DNA of 5,136 nt from Rhodospirillaceae bacterium. Lineage in GTDB: Bacteria > Pseudomonadota > Alphaproteobacteria > Micavibrionales > UBA2020. The notes beneath the pieces were generated by a model. That model had not been told where the DNA came from. It did not search any database and worked only from the letters and a program-made list of their open reading frames with translations. Position numbers and translations under genes: made by a program. Shown piece by piece: positions 1 to 5,136 of this stretch. The stretch lies in assembly GCA_003524565.1 (NCBI GenBank), contig DQGU01000068.1, positions 486 through 5,621 on the forward strand. The letters run 5' to 3'. Positions within the stretch are counted from its first letter, which is position 1. Every line of letters starts with the position of its first letter.

Positions 1-2
1 CG

Positions 3-959
3 GCGGCCATTGCGCCCGCCGCAGCCGGGCAAGAAAAAATGACGCAGGCTCAAGTAGCACAGGCGCCCGCCTTGCATGAGGAAGAAGAGGCGGCAGAAGA
101 TTTCGCCGCGCATCTCGAAGGCGCGCTGGATGACCTGCCGCAGGAAACGGCGGCTGCGCCGTCCGTTTTGCCCGCCGCGCTGCCGGATGCCGATGTGTCG
201 AATGCCGATGTGACAGATTCCGACGTGAGCATCGTGACCGAAGGGGCGGAGCCGTCCTTTGCCGAAGTGACCGCCGAAGACAATACGGCGGAAGTGTTGA
301 GCGAAGCGCCCGCGCCTGTGTCCGCGGCTTCCCCTGTAAAGCCCGTGCCCGCAGCTGTGGTGGCAACCAAACAAATACCAGCACAGCCTGCCGCGCCGCT
401 GATGCGTGACAGCCGTTTACCTGCGCCGCTGCAGGCGCTGGAAGCGCGCGCGTTTGAAGGTTATGCAGAAGCGCAGCACGATTTGGCCGCCACCTATGCG
501 GAAGGCAACCGCACGCGGCAGGATTACGAACGTGCCCGCGCATGGTTCACCCGTGCCGCTGCGGGCGGGGTTGCCAATGCGCATTACAATCTGGGCGTGA
601 TGGCGCAGCAGGGACTGGGCAGTACGGCCAATATGCAGCAGGCGATGGCGCATTACGAAGATGCCGCCAAGCTCGGCCATGCGGAGGCGATGTATAACCT
701 CGGCCTTTTGTATGCCGAAGGCCGCGCGGTGCCCAAAAGCGCATGGCGCGCGGTGACCTATTTCAAACGCGCGGCGAATGCGGGGCTTGTGCAGGCGGCC
801 TATAACCTTGGCGTGATTTACGAAGGCGATGCGCTCGGCACGCCCGATATAAATGCCGCGATTGAGTGGTACGACGTCGCCGCGCGCGAAGGCAACCGCG
901 ATGCGGCACTGGCCGTGCGCCGCCTGAAAGGCCAGCGCGCGCAGGCCTCCGTACGCTAA
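3..959 (+). CDS. Sel1-repeat protein, C-terminal part (5' end cut by the window)
   Basis: The frame is open from base 3. The first ATG (39) has no convincing ribosome site, and the residues before it (Ala/Pro-rich) match what follows, so I read this as the 3' part of a longer gene. Counting from that ATG (306 residues), residues 10 to 125 are a low-complexity linker rich in Ala, Pro, Glu and Asp, with an acidic patch (HEEEEAAED) and a short D-x-D-V-like repetition near 50 to 64. Residues about 141 to 285 form four Sel1-type helical repeats, seen as A-x-Y-N-L-G-x-x-Y/M-x-x-G followed by A-x-x-x-[WYF]-x-x-A-A-x-x-G. A basic tail ends the protein. Sel1 repeats are protein-interaction scaffolds. 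A long linker before C-terminal Sel1 repeats recalls alphaproteobacterial polarity factors such as PodJ, but no membrane segment or peptidoglycan-binding domain is visible here, so no specific role can be assigned. It converges with ispE. Confidence 0.82.
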   Translation, partial: AAIAPAAAGQEKMTQAQVAQAPALHEEEEAAEDFAAHLEGALDDLPQETAAAPSVLPAALPDADVSNADVTDSDVSIVTEGAEPSFAEVTAEDNTAEVLSEAPAPVSAASPVKPVPAAVVATKQIPAQPAAPLMRDSRLPAPLQALEARAFEGYAEAQHDLAATYAEGNRTRQDYERARAWFTRAAAGGVANAHYNLGVMAQQGLGSTANMQQAMAHYEDAAKLGHAEAMYNLGLLYAEGRAVPKSAWRAVTYFKRAANAGLVQAAYNLGVIYEGDALGTPDINAAIEWYDVAAREGNRDAALAVRRLKGQRAQASVR

Positions 960-962
960 AAC

Positions 963-1868
963 CTATTCCCTGAAAAGACCCGTGGCCTTCACCCACCATG
1001 CGGGGTGTTCAAGGCGTATTTTATTGACCGCTGCTGCTGCGGCGGCAGCATTGTCGTAGATGCCAAAACATGTCGCGCCGCTGCCGGACAGGCGCGCGAT
1101 GTGGCAATTCGGCGTGGATTCTATGGCCTGCAGCGCGCGGCGGATATCGGGGCTGACCTCGATGGCGGCATCGGTCAGGTCGTTGCGGTAAAAACGCAAA
1201 TCCGCAATCCATTCGCTCAAGGTTTTGCGGCGTCCGCCGAACTGGATAGGTGCGCTGTAGCGGCCGGAAAAACGGCGGGCGAAGCGCGCGAAAACTTCCG
1301 GTGTCGGCGTCGATACGGGCGGGGTGACCAGCACCAGATGCATGTCGGGCATTTCGGGCAGCGCCATCATTTTTTCGCCCGCGCCCTCCATCCATACCGG
1401 ACGGCGTACAAGGCAGGCGGGTACATCCGCACCAAGCGCGGCACCAATGCGGCGCAGACGGTCTTTTTCTTCGGGCAATGCCCAAAGTTTCGAAAGGCCG
1501 CGCAGCGTGGTTGCAGCATCGGACGAGCCGCCGCCGATGCCCGATGCAACGGGCAGGTTTTTTTTGAGCGTAATCTGGCCTGTCGGCGCAATGCCGTATT
1601 CGCGGCCGAGCGCCAGCGCGGCCTTGTACACCAGATTGTCACGCACATCACCGATGCGGTCGGCGAAATGCCCCTCGACATCGATAAAAAGACTGTCGTG
1701 GCGGGTGAACGTCAGGTTGTCGCCGGCCTCGGCAAAAACCACGATGCTTTGCAATAAATGATATCCGTCATCGCGCCGCCCTGTGACATGCAGGAACAGG
1801 TTTATTTTCGCGGGCGCATGGAGCGAGAAGGTCTTCGCGCTCATGTTCGACAATTCCATTTTTCTCAT
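963..1868 (-). CDS. ispE: 4-diphosphocytidyl-2-C-methyl-D-erythritol kinase IspE
   Basis: A GHMP-family kinase that phosphorylates the 2-hydroxyl of CDP-methylerythritol with ATP, in the cytoplasmic MEP route to isopentenyl diphosphate. The 301-residue product matches the usual length of about 280 to 300. Visible motifs in order: APAKINLFLHV (18-28) with the conserved substrate-site Lys21; DDGYHLLQS (33-41); the glycine-rich ATP loop PVASGIGGGSSDAA (106-119); GADVP (146-150) with the likely catalytic base Asp148; FYRNDL (226-231); and the C-terminal GHMP motif LSGSGATCFG (260-269). The frame stays open for 66 codons upstream, but that stretch is Arg-rich shadow sequence over the neighbouring gene. 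I choose the ATG at 1868 because GGAGG lies 7 bases upstream and the codon overlaps the neighbour's stop as ATGA. Met4 and Met9 are weaker alternatives. An Ala run at 274 to 280 is a local oddity. Identification is firm. Confidence 0.97.
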   Translation of the reverse strand: MRKMELSNMSAKTFSLHAPAKINLFLHVTGRRDDGYHLLQSIVVFAEAGDNLTFTRHDSLFIDVEGHFADRIGDVRDNLVYKAALALGREYGIAPTGQITLKKNLPVASGIGGGSSDAATTLRGLSKLWALPEEKDRLRRIGAALGADVPACLVRRPVWMEGAGEKMMALPEMPDMHLVLVTPPVSTPTPEVFARFARRFSGRYSAPIQFGGRRKTLSEWIADLRFYRNDLTDAAIEVSPDIRRALQAIESTPNCHIARLSGSGATCFGIYDNAAAAAAAVNKIRLEHPAWWVKATGLFRE

Positions 1869-2203
1869 TTCGTTTCCTCCGGCCTGTCGCCTTCTGCGCG
1901 CGCGGTGCAGCGGTTTTCGATGCAAACGGCTTTTGCGGCTTCTTGCGGCGGCGTTTCTGCGGGGCAGACGGGGCGACGCACGCTCTGATAATAATATCTG
2001 AGTTCTTTCAGCCTGTCCTTGCGCACGGCGGCGGGGCTTGCGCAGGGGCGCGCGACGAAGCCGCAATCGGCATCCGCCGCGCAGGCGCTATAGACAGGCA
2101 ACGAGAGGTCGGGCGCATCGTCAATCACGGGCGCGCCTTCGTGACTGAAAACAATCACGGCCGTCAGCAATATCAAAAAAACAACCGGCAGGGCAAAACG
2201 CAT
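1865..2203 (-). CDS. Small membrane-anchored or secreted six-cysteine protein of unknown function
   Basis: A 112-residue protein that I do not recognise as a named family. It opens with MRFALPVVFLILLTAVIVF, a short basic start and a hydrophobic stretch, so it is probably an uncleaved membrane anchor or a signal peptide with the rest in the periplasm. The exported part has six Cys, at residues 41, 47, 54, 80, 94 and 99, with spacing C-x5-C-x6-C-x25-C-x13-C-x4-C and a D-A-D-C feature near the first pair. The even number suggests three disulfides (inference). The tail is charged (EGDRPEETK). An in-frame GTG nine bases upstream (2212) would add three residues. Neither start has a clear ribosome site, and the ATG better fits the hydrophobic anchor. 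The gene lies just after a strong terminator, and its TGA stop overlaps the ispE ATG. The exported product shares no obvious chemistry with IspE, so the pairing may be only transcriptional convenience. That it is a gene is likely; its role is unknown. Confidence 0.78.
   Translation of the reverse strand: MRFALPVVFLILLTAVIVFSHEGAPVIDDAPDLSLPVYSACAADADCGFVARPCASPAAVRKDRLKELRYYYQSVRRPVCPAETPPQEAAKAVCIENRCTARAEGDRPEETK
1876..1880 (-). promoter_or_regulatory. Shine-Dalgarno site of ispE
   Basis: On the - strand GGAGG is followed by 7 bases (AAACGAA) and then ATG at 1868. It is the best ribosome site in the window and decides the ispE start against the much longer open frame. It lies inside the last codons of the Cys-rich gene, consistent with coupled translation across the ATGA overlap. 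Confidence 0.85.
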
Positions 2204-2256
2204 GGCAAACACAAAACAATAACGCGCAGCCTGTCCGTTACGGGCTGCGCGTTATT
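2204..2256 (-). terminator. Intrinsic terminator after the TPR gene
   Basis: A perfect 14-base inverted repeat: 2218-2231 pairs with 2243-2256 around an 11-base loop. The core stem (ACGCGCAGCC with its complement) is GC-rich. Read on the - strand, the stem is preceded by AATAA and followed by a T-rich tract (TTATTGTTTTGTGTTT, partly in the stem). It begins 18 bases after the TAA stop of the TPR gene (2275-2277), so it most simply ends that transcript. On the + strand there is no gene upstream to terminate. Its T tract runs to within a few bases of the start codon of the next - strand gene. Confidence 0.85.
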
Positions 2257-2274
2257 TGTAGCGGAAAGCGGGCG

Positions 2275-4017
2275 TTAAAGCGAGGTATCTTTCTGCACAA
2301 CCACGGTCGCTGCAGGTTCGATGCCGCTTTTCAGTTTGCCGTCAATGGCGGCGCGGAAGTCACTGTCCTTGCTCAGCTCCTTGGCGCGCAGCCATTTAAA
2401 TCTGGCTTCGGTGCGGCGTCCCGCCTGCCAATAGGCATCGGCAAGGTGGTCGAGGATGGTGGAATCGTCCGGCACCAGCGCGACGGATTTTTCCAGCCAA
2501 TGCACGGCCTGTTCCATGTCGCCAAGGCGGTAATAAGCCCAGCCGTAACTGTCGAGGATATAACCGTCATCGGGGCGCAGGGCGACGGCGCGGCGGATGA
2601 AATCCATCGCCTTTTGCAAATTCACGCCCTTATCGACCCAGCTATAGCCGATATAGTTCAAAATCATCGGGTTGTCAGGTTGGAAACTGAGAGCGAGCAG
2701 AAGGTCTTTTTCAGCGCGGCTCCAGTCCTGCGCCCGCTCCAGCGACATGCCGCGGGCGTAAACAACGGCCCAGTGCGCTTCGGTCGGCTCGCCGACTTCT
2801 GACAGGGCTTCGTCATAGACGGCGACGGCATCGGCAAAATTCTCGCGGCGGCGGTGCATATCGCCGAGTGCGATAAGCGCCTGCAGGCGCGATGCCGGAT
2901 GCGCGGCCAGTTCGCGCAGCATTTTCGTTGCCTCGTCCGTCAGGTCTGCGCCTTCATAAACTTCGGCAATGCGCAGGCGCGACAGGGTGTGCAGCGGCGA
3001 TGCGGCGCCGATGCTCTGGTACGCGGCAATGGCGGGCGCGTAGCGCTCGTTGATAGTGGCGATATCGCCCAGCATCAGCTGCCCGAAAGCCGAAGCGGGG
3101 GAGAGCATCTGCACAAGGCGGCTGTATATTTGCGCGCTGTCGTAGGAACGGCGTTCGAACAAAAGCGTGGCAAGGTCGAAAATCGCAATCGCCGCGCCAT
3201 CTGCCGCCGTGCGTATCATCGGCGTTTTATGGCTGTCGATTTTTTCAGGTGCATAAAGGGGGCCGAGGCCGTCATAAATGCGCTGCGCCGTTGCCGTATC
3301 GCCGTAGCGTTCGAAAAAATTGGCAAGCAACAGGGCGCTGTGCAGTGTCAGGCTGTCTTCCAGCACGGCGGTGTAATGCTTGGCCGCGTTTTCCTTGTCG
3401 CCCGCGAGGTCATACATCATGGCGGCGTGCAGGTTGAATGTGGGGTCGGTTTCGTCGGCATGCGCGCGCAGCGCCTTGAGCGCGGCTTCATGCTCGCCCT
3501 TGCCCGCCAGTGCCCATGCGGTCATCAGCGGTTTGGTATATTGGCCGAAACCGTCATCCGGCAATTTGGCCAGCGCTTCTTCGGCGGCGGTGAAGTCTTT
3601 TTTGGCCAGAGCTTCTGACGCCGTGAAAATCAGCGCGAAGTCGAGTCCGGCCTGCTGCTGCAGCAGGATTTTATCGGCAAGGCGTTTGGCCGCGCCCCAT
3701 TCGCCCGCGCCCAGTGACAGCAGAAATGCGCGGTGCACCATGTGCTCGTTATTCTCGTCAAATTCGACGGCGGCATTCATGTAATGCTGCGCGGCCGCCC
3801 AGTCTTGCTGGCGCTGCGCGAAACGCGCGGCGAGGTAGCTGCCGGAGAGGGTGTTGCCGTCGGTCAGCTCAGCCGGGTCGGTGGGGCTGAGCGCGTGGTG
3901 CGCGGAATTGATTTCGGTGGTCTGGACTTGGTCGGCCGTGGCGGCAAAAGGCAGGCCGATAAAAGCCGCAAGCGCGATGGCCGTCAGGGATTTAGAAGAA
4001 CCGGAAAAAAATCTCAT
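2275..4017 (-). CDS. Secreted tetratricopeptide-repeat (TPR) protein
   Basis: A 580-residue exported scaffold protein. From the ATG at 4017 it begins with a classic signal peptide: MRFFSGSSKS, then a hydrophobic core (LTAIALAAFIGLPF), then an A-T-A cleavage site after residue 28, with no lipobox Cys. The mature protein is almost all helical TPR-like pairs from about residue 60. The clearest block is about 447 to 547, with NYIGYSWVDKG, then RPDDGYILDSYGWAYYRLG, then DDSTILDHLADAYWQAGRR followed by EARFKW. As I recall, this is a strongly conserved C-terminal signature of a widespread proteobacterial TPR family, often beside ispE in alphaproteobacteria. No catalytic domain is seen; a role in periplasmic or envelope protein assembly is only inference. 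A GTG at 4059 would add 14 residues (MTTIKKC...); it has GGGGA too close to act well, and the ATG has no strong site either, so the signal peptide decides. A strong terminator follows. Confidence 0.93.
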   Translation of the reverse strand: MRFFSGSSKSLTAIALAAFIGLPFAATADQVQTTEINSAHHALSPTDPAELTDGNTLSGSYLAARFAQRQQDWAAAQHYMNAAVEFDENNEHMVHRAFLLSLGAGEWGAAKRLADKILLQQQAGLDFALIFTASEALAKKDFTAAEEALAKLPDDGFGQYTKPLMTAWALAGKGEHEAALKALRAHADETDPTFNLHAAMMYDLAGDKENAAKHYTAVLEDSLTLHSALLLANFFERYGDTATAQRIYDGLGPLYAPEKIDSHKTPMIRTAADGAAIAIFDLATLLFERRSYDSAQIYSRLVQMLSPASAFGQLMLGDIATINERYAPAIAAYQSIGAASPLHTLSRLRIAEVYEGADLTDEATKMLRELAAHPASRLQALIALGDMHRRRENFADAVAVYDEALSEVGEPTEAHWAVVYARGMSLERAQDWSRAEKDLLLALSFQPDNPMILNYIGYSWVDKGVNLQKAMDFIRRAVALRPDDGYILDSYGWAYYRLGDMEQAVHWLEKSVALVPDDSTILDHLADAYWQAGRRTEARFKWLRAKELSKDSDFRAAIDGKLKSGIEPAATVVVQKDTSL

Positions 4018-4158
4018 GTATTCGCGGACTTTCTGTGCGCATTTTTTTATTGTTGTCACTATCCCCGATGCCGCGGCGCTTTTCCGTTTTCATGTCCCGA
4101 AGTGAAGTTGGCTCTCTACAGGTACATAATAATGTGAAGCGGACGGGGCATTTCCCCT

Positions 4159-4188
4159 ATGTAAAGCATCCCATAAAGTGGTTAACAA
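4159..4188 (-). promoter_or_regulatory. Possible sigma-70-type promoter for the TPR gene
   Basis: On the - strand TTGTTA (4188-4183) is followed after 18 bases by TTACAT (4164-4159). This resembles a -35/-10 pair about 140 bases upstream of the TPR start. The match to consensus is modest, and another -10-like TATTAT occurs at 4131-4126 without a partner. It is a weak prediction by eye. Confidence 0.22.
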
Positions 4189-4295
4189 CCCGTGACCATT
4201 TGCCCTGCCGCACGGCTTTTTTTGCGCTGAAATATCATTACGCATAGGCGCAACAATCCTGCGTGTTACAGGGCATCGGGCGGGAAATTTTATTG

Positions 4296-4308
4296 TGTGC
4301 AGTGCACA
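4296..4308. repeat. 13-base perfect inverted repeat, possible operator
   Basis: TGTGCA-G-TGCACA is a perfect palindrome with 6-base arms around a central G. It lies about 80 to 90 bases upstream of the hydrolase start, where a repressor or activator site would be expected. No matching regulator gene is in the window, and the binding protein is unknown. Confidence 0.4.
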
Positions 4309-4322
4309 AAAATGAGTTTTTT

Positions 4323-4349
4323 CTTGCGCCGCAAGGTAATAGGGCGCAA
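4323..4349. repeat. Overlapping inverted repeats in the hydrolase leader
   Basis: CTTGCG-C-CGCAAG (4323-4335) is a second perfect 13-base palindrome, centred 27 bases from the first. Its left arm can pair instead with a later copy: TTGCGCC (4324-4330) is complementary to GGCGCAA (4343-4349) with a 12-base loop. In RNA these would be two mutually exclusive hairpins upstream of the ribosome site. Whether this is a protein site, an RNA switch or chance is not known. Confidence 0.35.
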
Positions 4350-4374
4350 CATAACGCATCTTTTGGAAAACAGC

Positions 4375-4378
4375 AGGA
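4375..4378 (+). promoter_or_regulatory. Shine-Dalgarno site of the hydrolase gene
   Basis: AGGA is followed by 8 bases and then ATG at 4387. The two in-frame upstream starts, GTG 4297 and ATG 4312, have no such site, so this favours the shorter protein. Confidence 0.6.
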
Positions 4379-4386
4379 CAGCCCAG

Positions 4387-5106
4387 ATGAGCAAACGACT
4401 TATCCAGATGTTCAACAGCGTGAACGAGATGCCCCGCCTGATGACCGAGCTGGCAACGTTCCGCGCCGGCTGGAACGGGGTGAAGGACAGCCTGCCCAAG
4501 GGCGATGGCCATCCTGTGCTGGTGCTGCCGGGGTTCCTGACCGACGACAATTACACCGCCGCCCTGCGTGGCGCCATCAAGGAACAAGGCTATGACGTCC
4601 ACGCCTGGGATGGCGGGATGAATACCGGCTTTGACGAGCGCGCGGCCAAACACCTGCGCGAACAGCTGCAAAAAATCTTCGAAGAAAGCGGCGGGCAAAA
4701 AGTCACGCTGGTCGGCCACAGTCTTGGCGGCATTTTTGCACGTGAACTGGCGCGCGAATTCCCCGACATGGTGCGTGCGGTTGTCACGCTGGGCACGCCT
4801 GCGGGTATGGTGGGCAAACCGGGTTCGTCCTCGCCAGCGCTGGAGCGTCTGTACGAGATGTTCAATCCGAAGTCCGAACACGAAAATCTCGATTTGCAAA
4901 TCCGCGGGGCGACGCCGCCGCCGGTGCCGACGACGGGCATTTATTCAAAGCTGGACGGGATTGTGTGGTGGGAAAGCTGCCTGAACCCCGCCGCGCCCAA
5001 GGCTGAAAATGTGGAAGTGCGCTCCGGCCACCTTGGTATGATTGCCAATCTGCCTGCGGTCATCGCGCTGAAAGTGTGGAAGTGCGCTCCGGCCACCTTG
5101 GTATGA
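4387..5106 (+). CDS. Alpha/beta hydrolase (lipase/esterase-like), C terminus frameshifted by a tandem repeat
   Basis: A serine hydrolase of the alpha/beta fold, probably acting on an ester; the substrate cannot be told. From ATG 4387 it is 239 residues: strand and oxyanion segment PVLVLPGF (43-50); nucleophile elbow GHSLGG (110-115) with Ser112, followed by FARELAREFPDMVR; VVTLGTPAG (132-140); PVPTTGIYSKLDGIVWW (179-195) with the likely acid Asp190; and VEVRSGHLGM (209-218) with the likely His215. The pattern, including PVPTTxIYSxxDGIV and ENVEVRxxH, matches proteobacterial hydrolases annotated as lipases or PGAP1-like esterases. No signal peptide is clear, although an upstream in-frame start would add a basic-hydrophobic MSFFLRRKV. 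The triad is intact, but after about residue 229 the reading enters a second, out-of-frame copy of a 65-base repeat and ends as VWKCAPATLV. Homologues as I recall them run some 10 to 30 residues further, so the native C terminus is probably missing. Confidence 0.88.
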   Translation: MSKRLIQMFNSVNEMPRLMTELATFRAGWNGVKDSLPKGDGHPVLVLPGFLTDDNYTAALRGAIKEQGYDVHAWDGGMNTGFDERAAKHLREQLQKIFEESGGQKVTLVGHSLGGIFARELAREFPDMVRAVVTLGTPAGMVGKPGSSSPALERLYEMFNPKSEHENLDLQIRGATPPPVPTTGIYSKLDGIVWWESCLNPAAPKAENVEVRSGHLGMIANLPAVIALKVWKCAPATLV

Positions 5107-5136
5107 TTGCCAATCTGCCTGCGGTCATCGCGCTGA
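5002..5136. repeat. Tandem direct repeat, 65-base period, about 2.1 copies, at the contig end
   Basis: Bases 5002-5071 recur at 5067-5136 with a single difference (A at 5009, G at 5074); the last 62 bases are identical. The units overlap by the five bases GCTGA, which thus occur three times, the last as the final bases of the window. The unit encodes the His-containing end of the hydrolase. Because 65 is not a multiple of three, the second copy is read out of frame and brings a stop at 5104-5106. This is either a real slippage-type duplication or an assembly artefact; its position at the very end favours the artefact. Confidence 0.95.

Larger units (their letters stand above)
4018..4386. other. 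Divergent intergenic control region between the TPR gene and the hydrolase gene
   Basis: These 369 bases separate two divergent starts and are more AT-rich than the genes around them, as expected for promoters. I see no convincing gene: the open frames that cross it are antisense or short, without ribosome sites or familiar protein sequence. The left 42 bases would become coding if the TPR gene starts at GTG 4059. On the right, GTG 4297 and ATG 4312 are in frame with the hydrolase but lack ribosome sites. The region holds a possible - strand promoter and two 13-base perfect inverted repeats, listed separately. A T7 run at 4217-4223 follows a minimal GCCG-CA-CGGC hairpin that is too short to call a terminator. 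TTGCGC or its complement recurs near 4222, 4248, 4324 and 4344. Confidence 0.7.

Noticed and set aside
1035..1050. TGCTGC-GGCG-GCAGCA hairpin downstream of the Sel1 gene
   Set aside because: It lies in the Ala-codon run of ispE and has no T tract, so codon repetition explains it.
1005..1757. A 250-codon + strand open frame across ispE
   Set aside because: It is antisense to a well-identified kinase, has no familiar domain or ribosome site, and is expected from GC-rich codon use.
1869..2066. A 66-codon N-terminal extension of ispE
   Set aside because: The stretch is Arg-rich shadow coding opposite in style to IspE, overlaps the Cys-rich gene, and is made unnecessary by the GGAGG site and ATG at 1868.
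2214..2249. A promoter within the terminator stem for the Cys-rich gene
   Set aside because: TTATTG could pass for a -10 element, but no -35-like sequence is found 16 to 18 bases upstream.
2854..3618. A 254-codon + strand open frame across the TPR gene
   Set aside because: It is a shadow of the TPR gene; the composition is Arg/Cys/His-rich without structure, and the - strand product has clear TPR motifs.
4207..4223. A hairpin plus T7 run resembling a terminator
   Set aside because: The stem is only 4 bases with a 2-base loop, and no + strand gene upstream needs it.
4297..4386. An N-terminal extension of the hydrolase from GTG 4297 or ATG 4312
   Set aside because: Neither start has a ribosome site, the stretch overlaps the inverted repeats, and ATG 4387 has AGGA at good spacing.
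4090..4899. A 269-codon - strand open frame across the hydrolase and the intergenic region
   Set aside because: It is antisense to a hydrolase with an intact catalytic triad; the product is His/Arg-rich and unlike any family I know.

Overview
The window looks like a short contig from a moderately GC-rich alphaproteobacterium. This rests on the residue style of IspE, on a secreted TPR protein sitting next to ispE (an arrangement I recall from alphaproteobacteria), and on the style of the Sel1-repeat and alpha/beta-hydrolase proteins. The assignment is inference; there is no rRNA or other marker gene to settle it. Both ends appear cut. The left end lies inside an open reading frame. The right end stops exactly at the end of a tandem repeat that breaks the last gene.

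From left to right: (1) the C-terminal part of a Sel1-repeat protein on the + strand, with an acidic, Ala/Pro-rich linker followed by four Sel1 repeats; (2) ispE on the - strand, the CDP-ME kinase of the MEP isoprenoid pathway, convergent with gene 1 and only 3 bases from it; (3) a small - strand membrane-anchored protein with six cysteines, whose stop codon overlaps the ispE start (ATGA); (4) a strong intrinsic terminator; (5) a large secreted TPR protein on the - strand; (6) a 369-base non-coding divergent control region with several short inverted repeats; (7) a + strand alpha/beta hydrolase (lipase/esterase-like) with a visible Ser-Asp-His triad; (8) a 65-base-period tandem repeat at the extreme right end that shifts the frame of the hydrolase C terminus.

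The three - strand genes read TPR protein, then terminator, then Cys-rich protein, then ispE. The last two are probably translationally coupled, with a textbook GGAGG site for ispE inside the 3' end of the small gene. The terminator almost touches the start codon of the Cys-rich gene, which raises the question of how the small gene and ispE are transcribed. The hydrolase and the TPR gene are divergent and probably share a promoter region.

I see no mobile element, CRISPR array, RNA gene, phage module or defence system. Most of the window is ordinary core genome. The points worth a second look are the six-Cys protein coupled to ispE, the terminator abutting its start, and the terminal repeat, which may be an assembly artefact.
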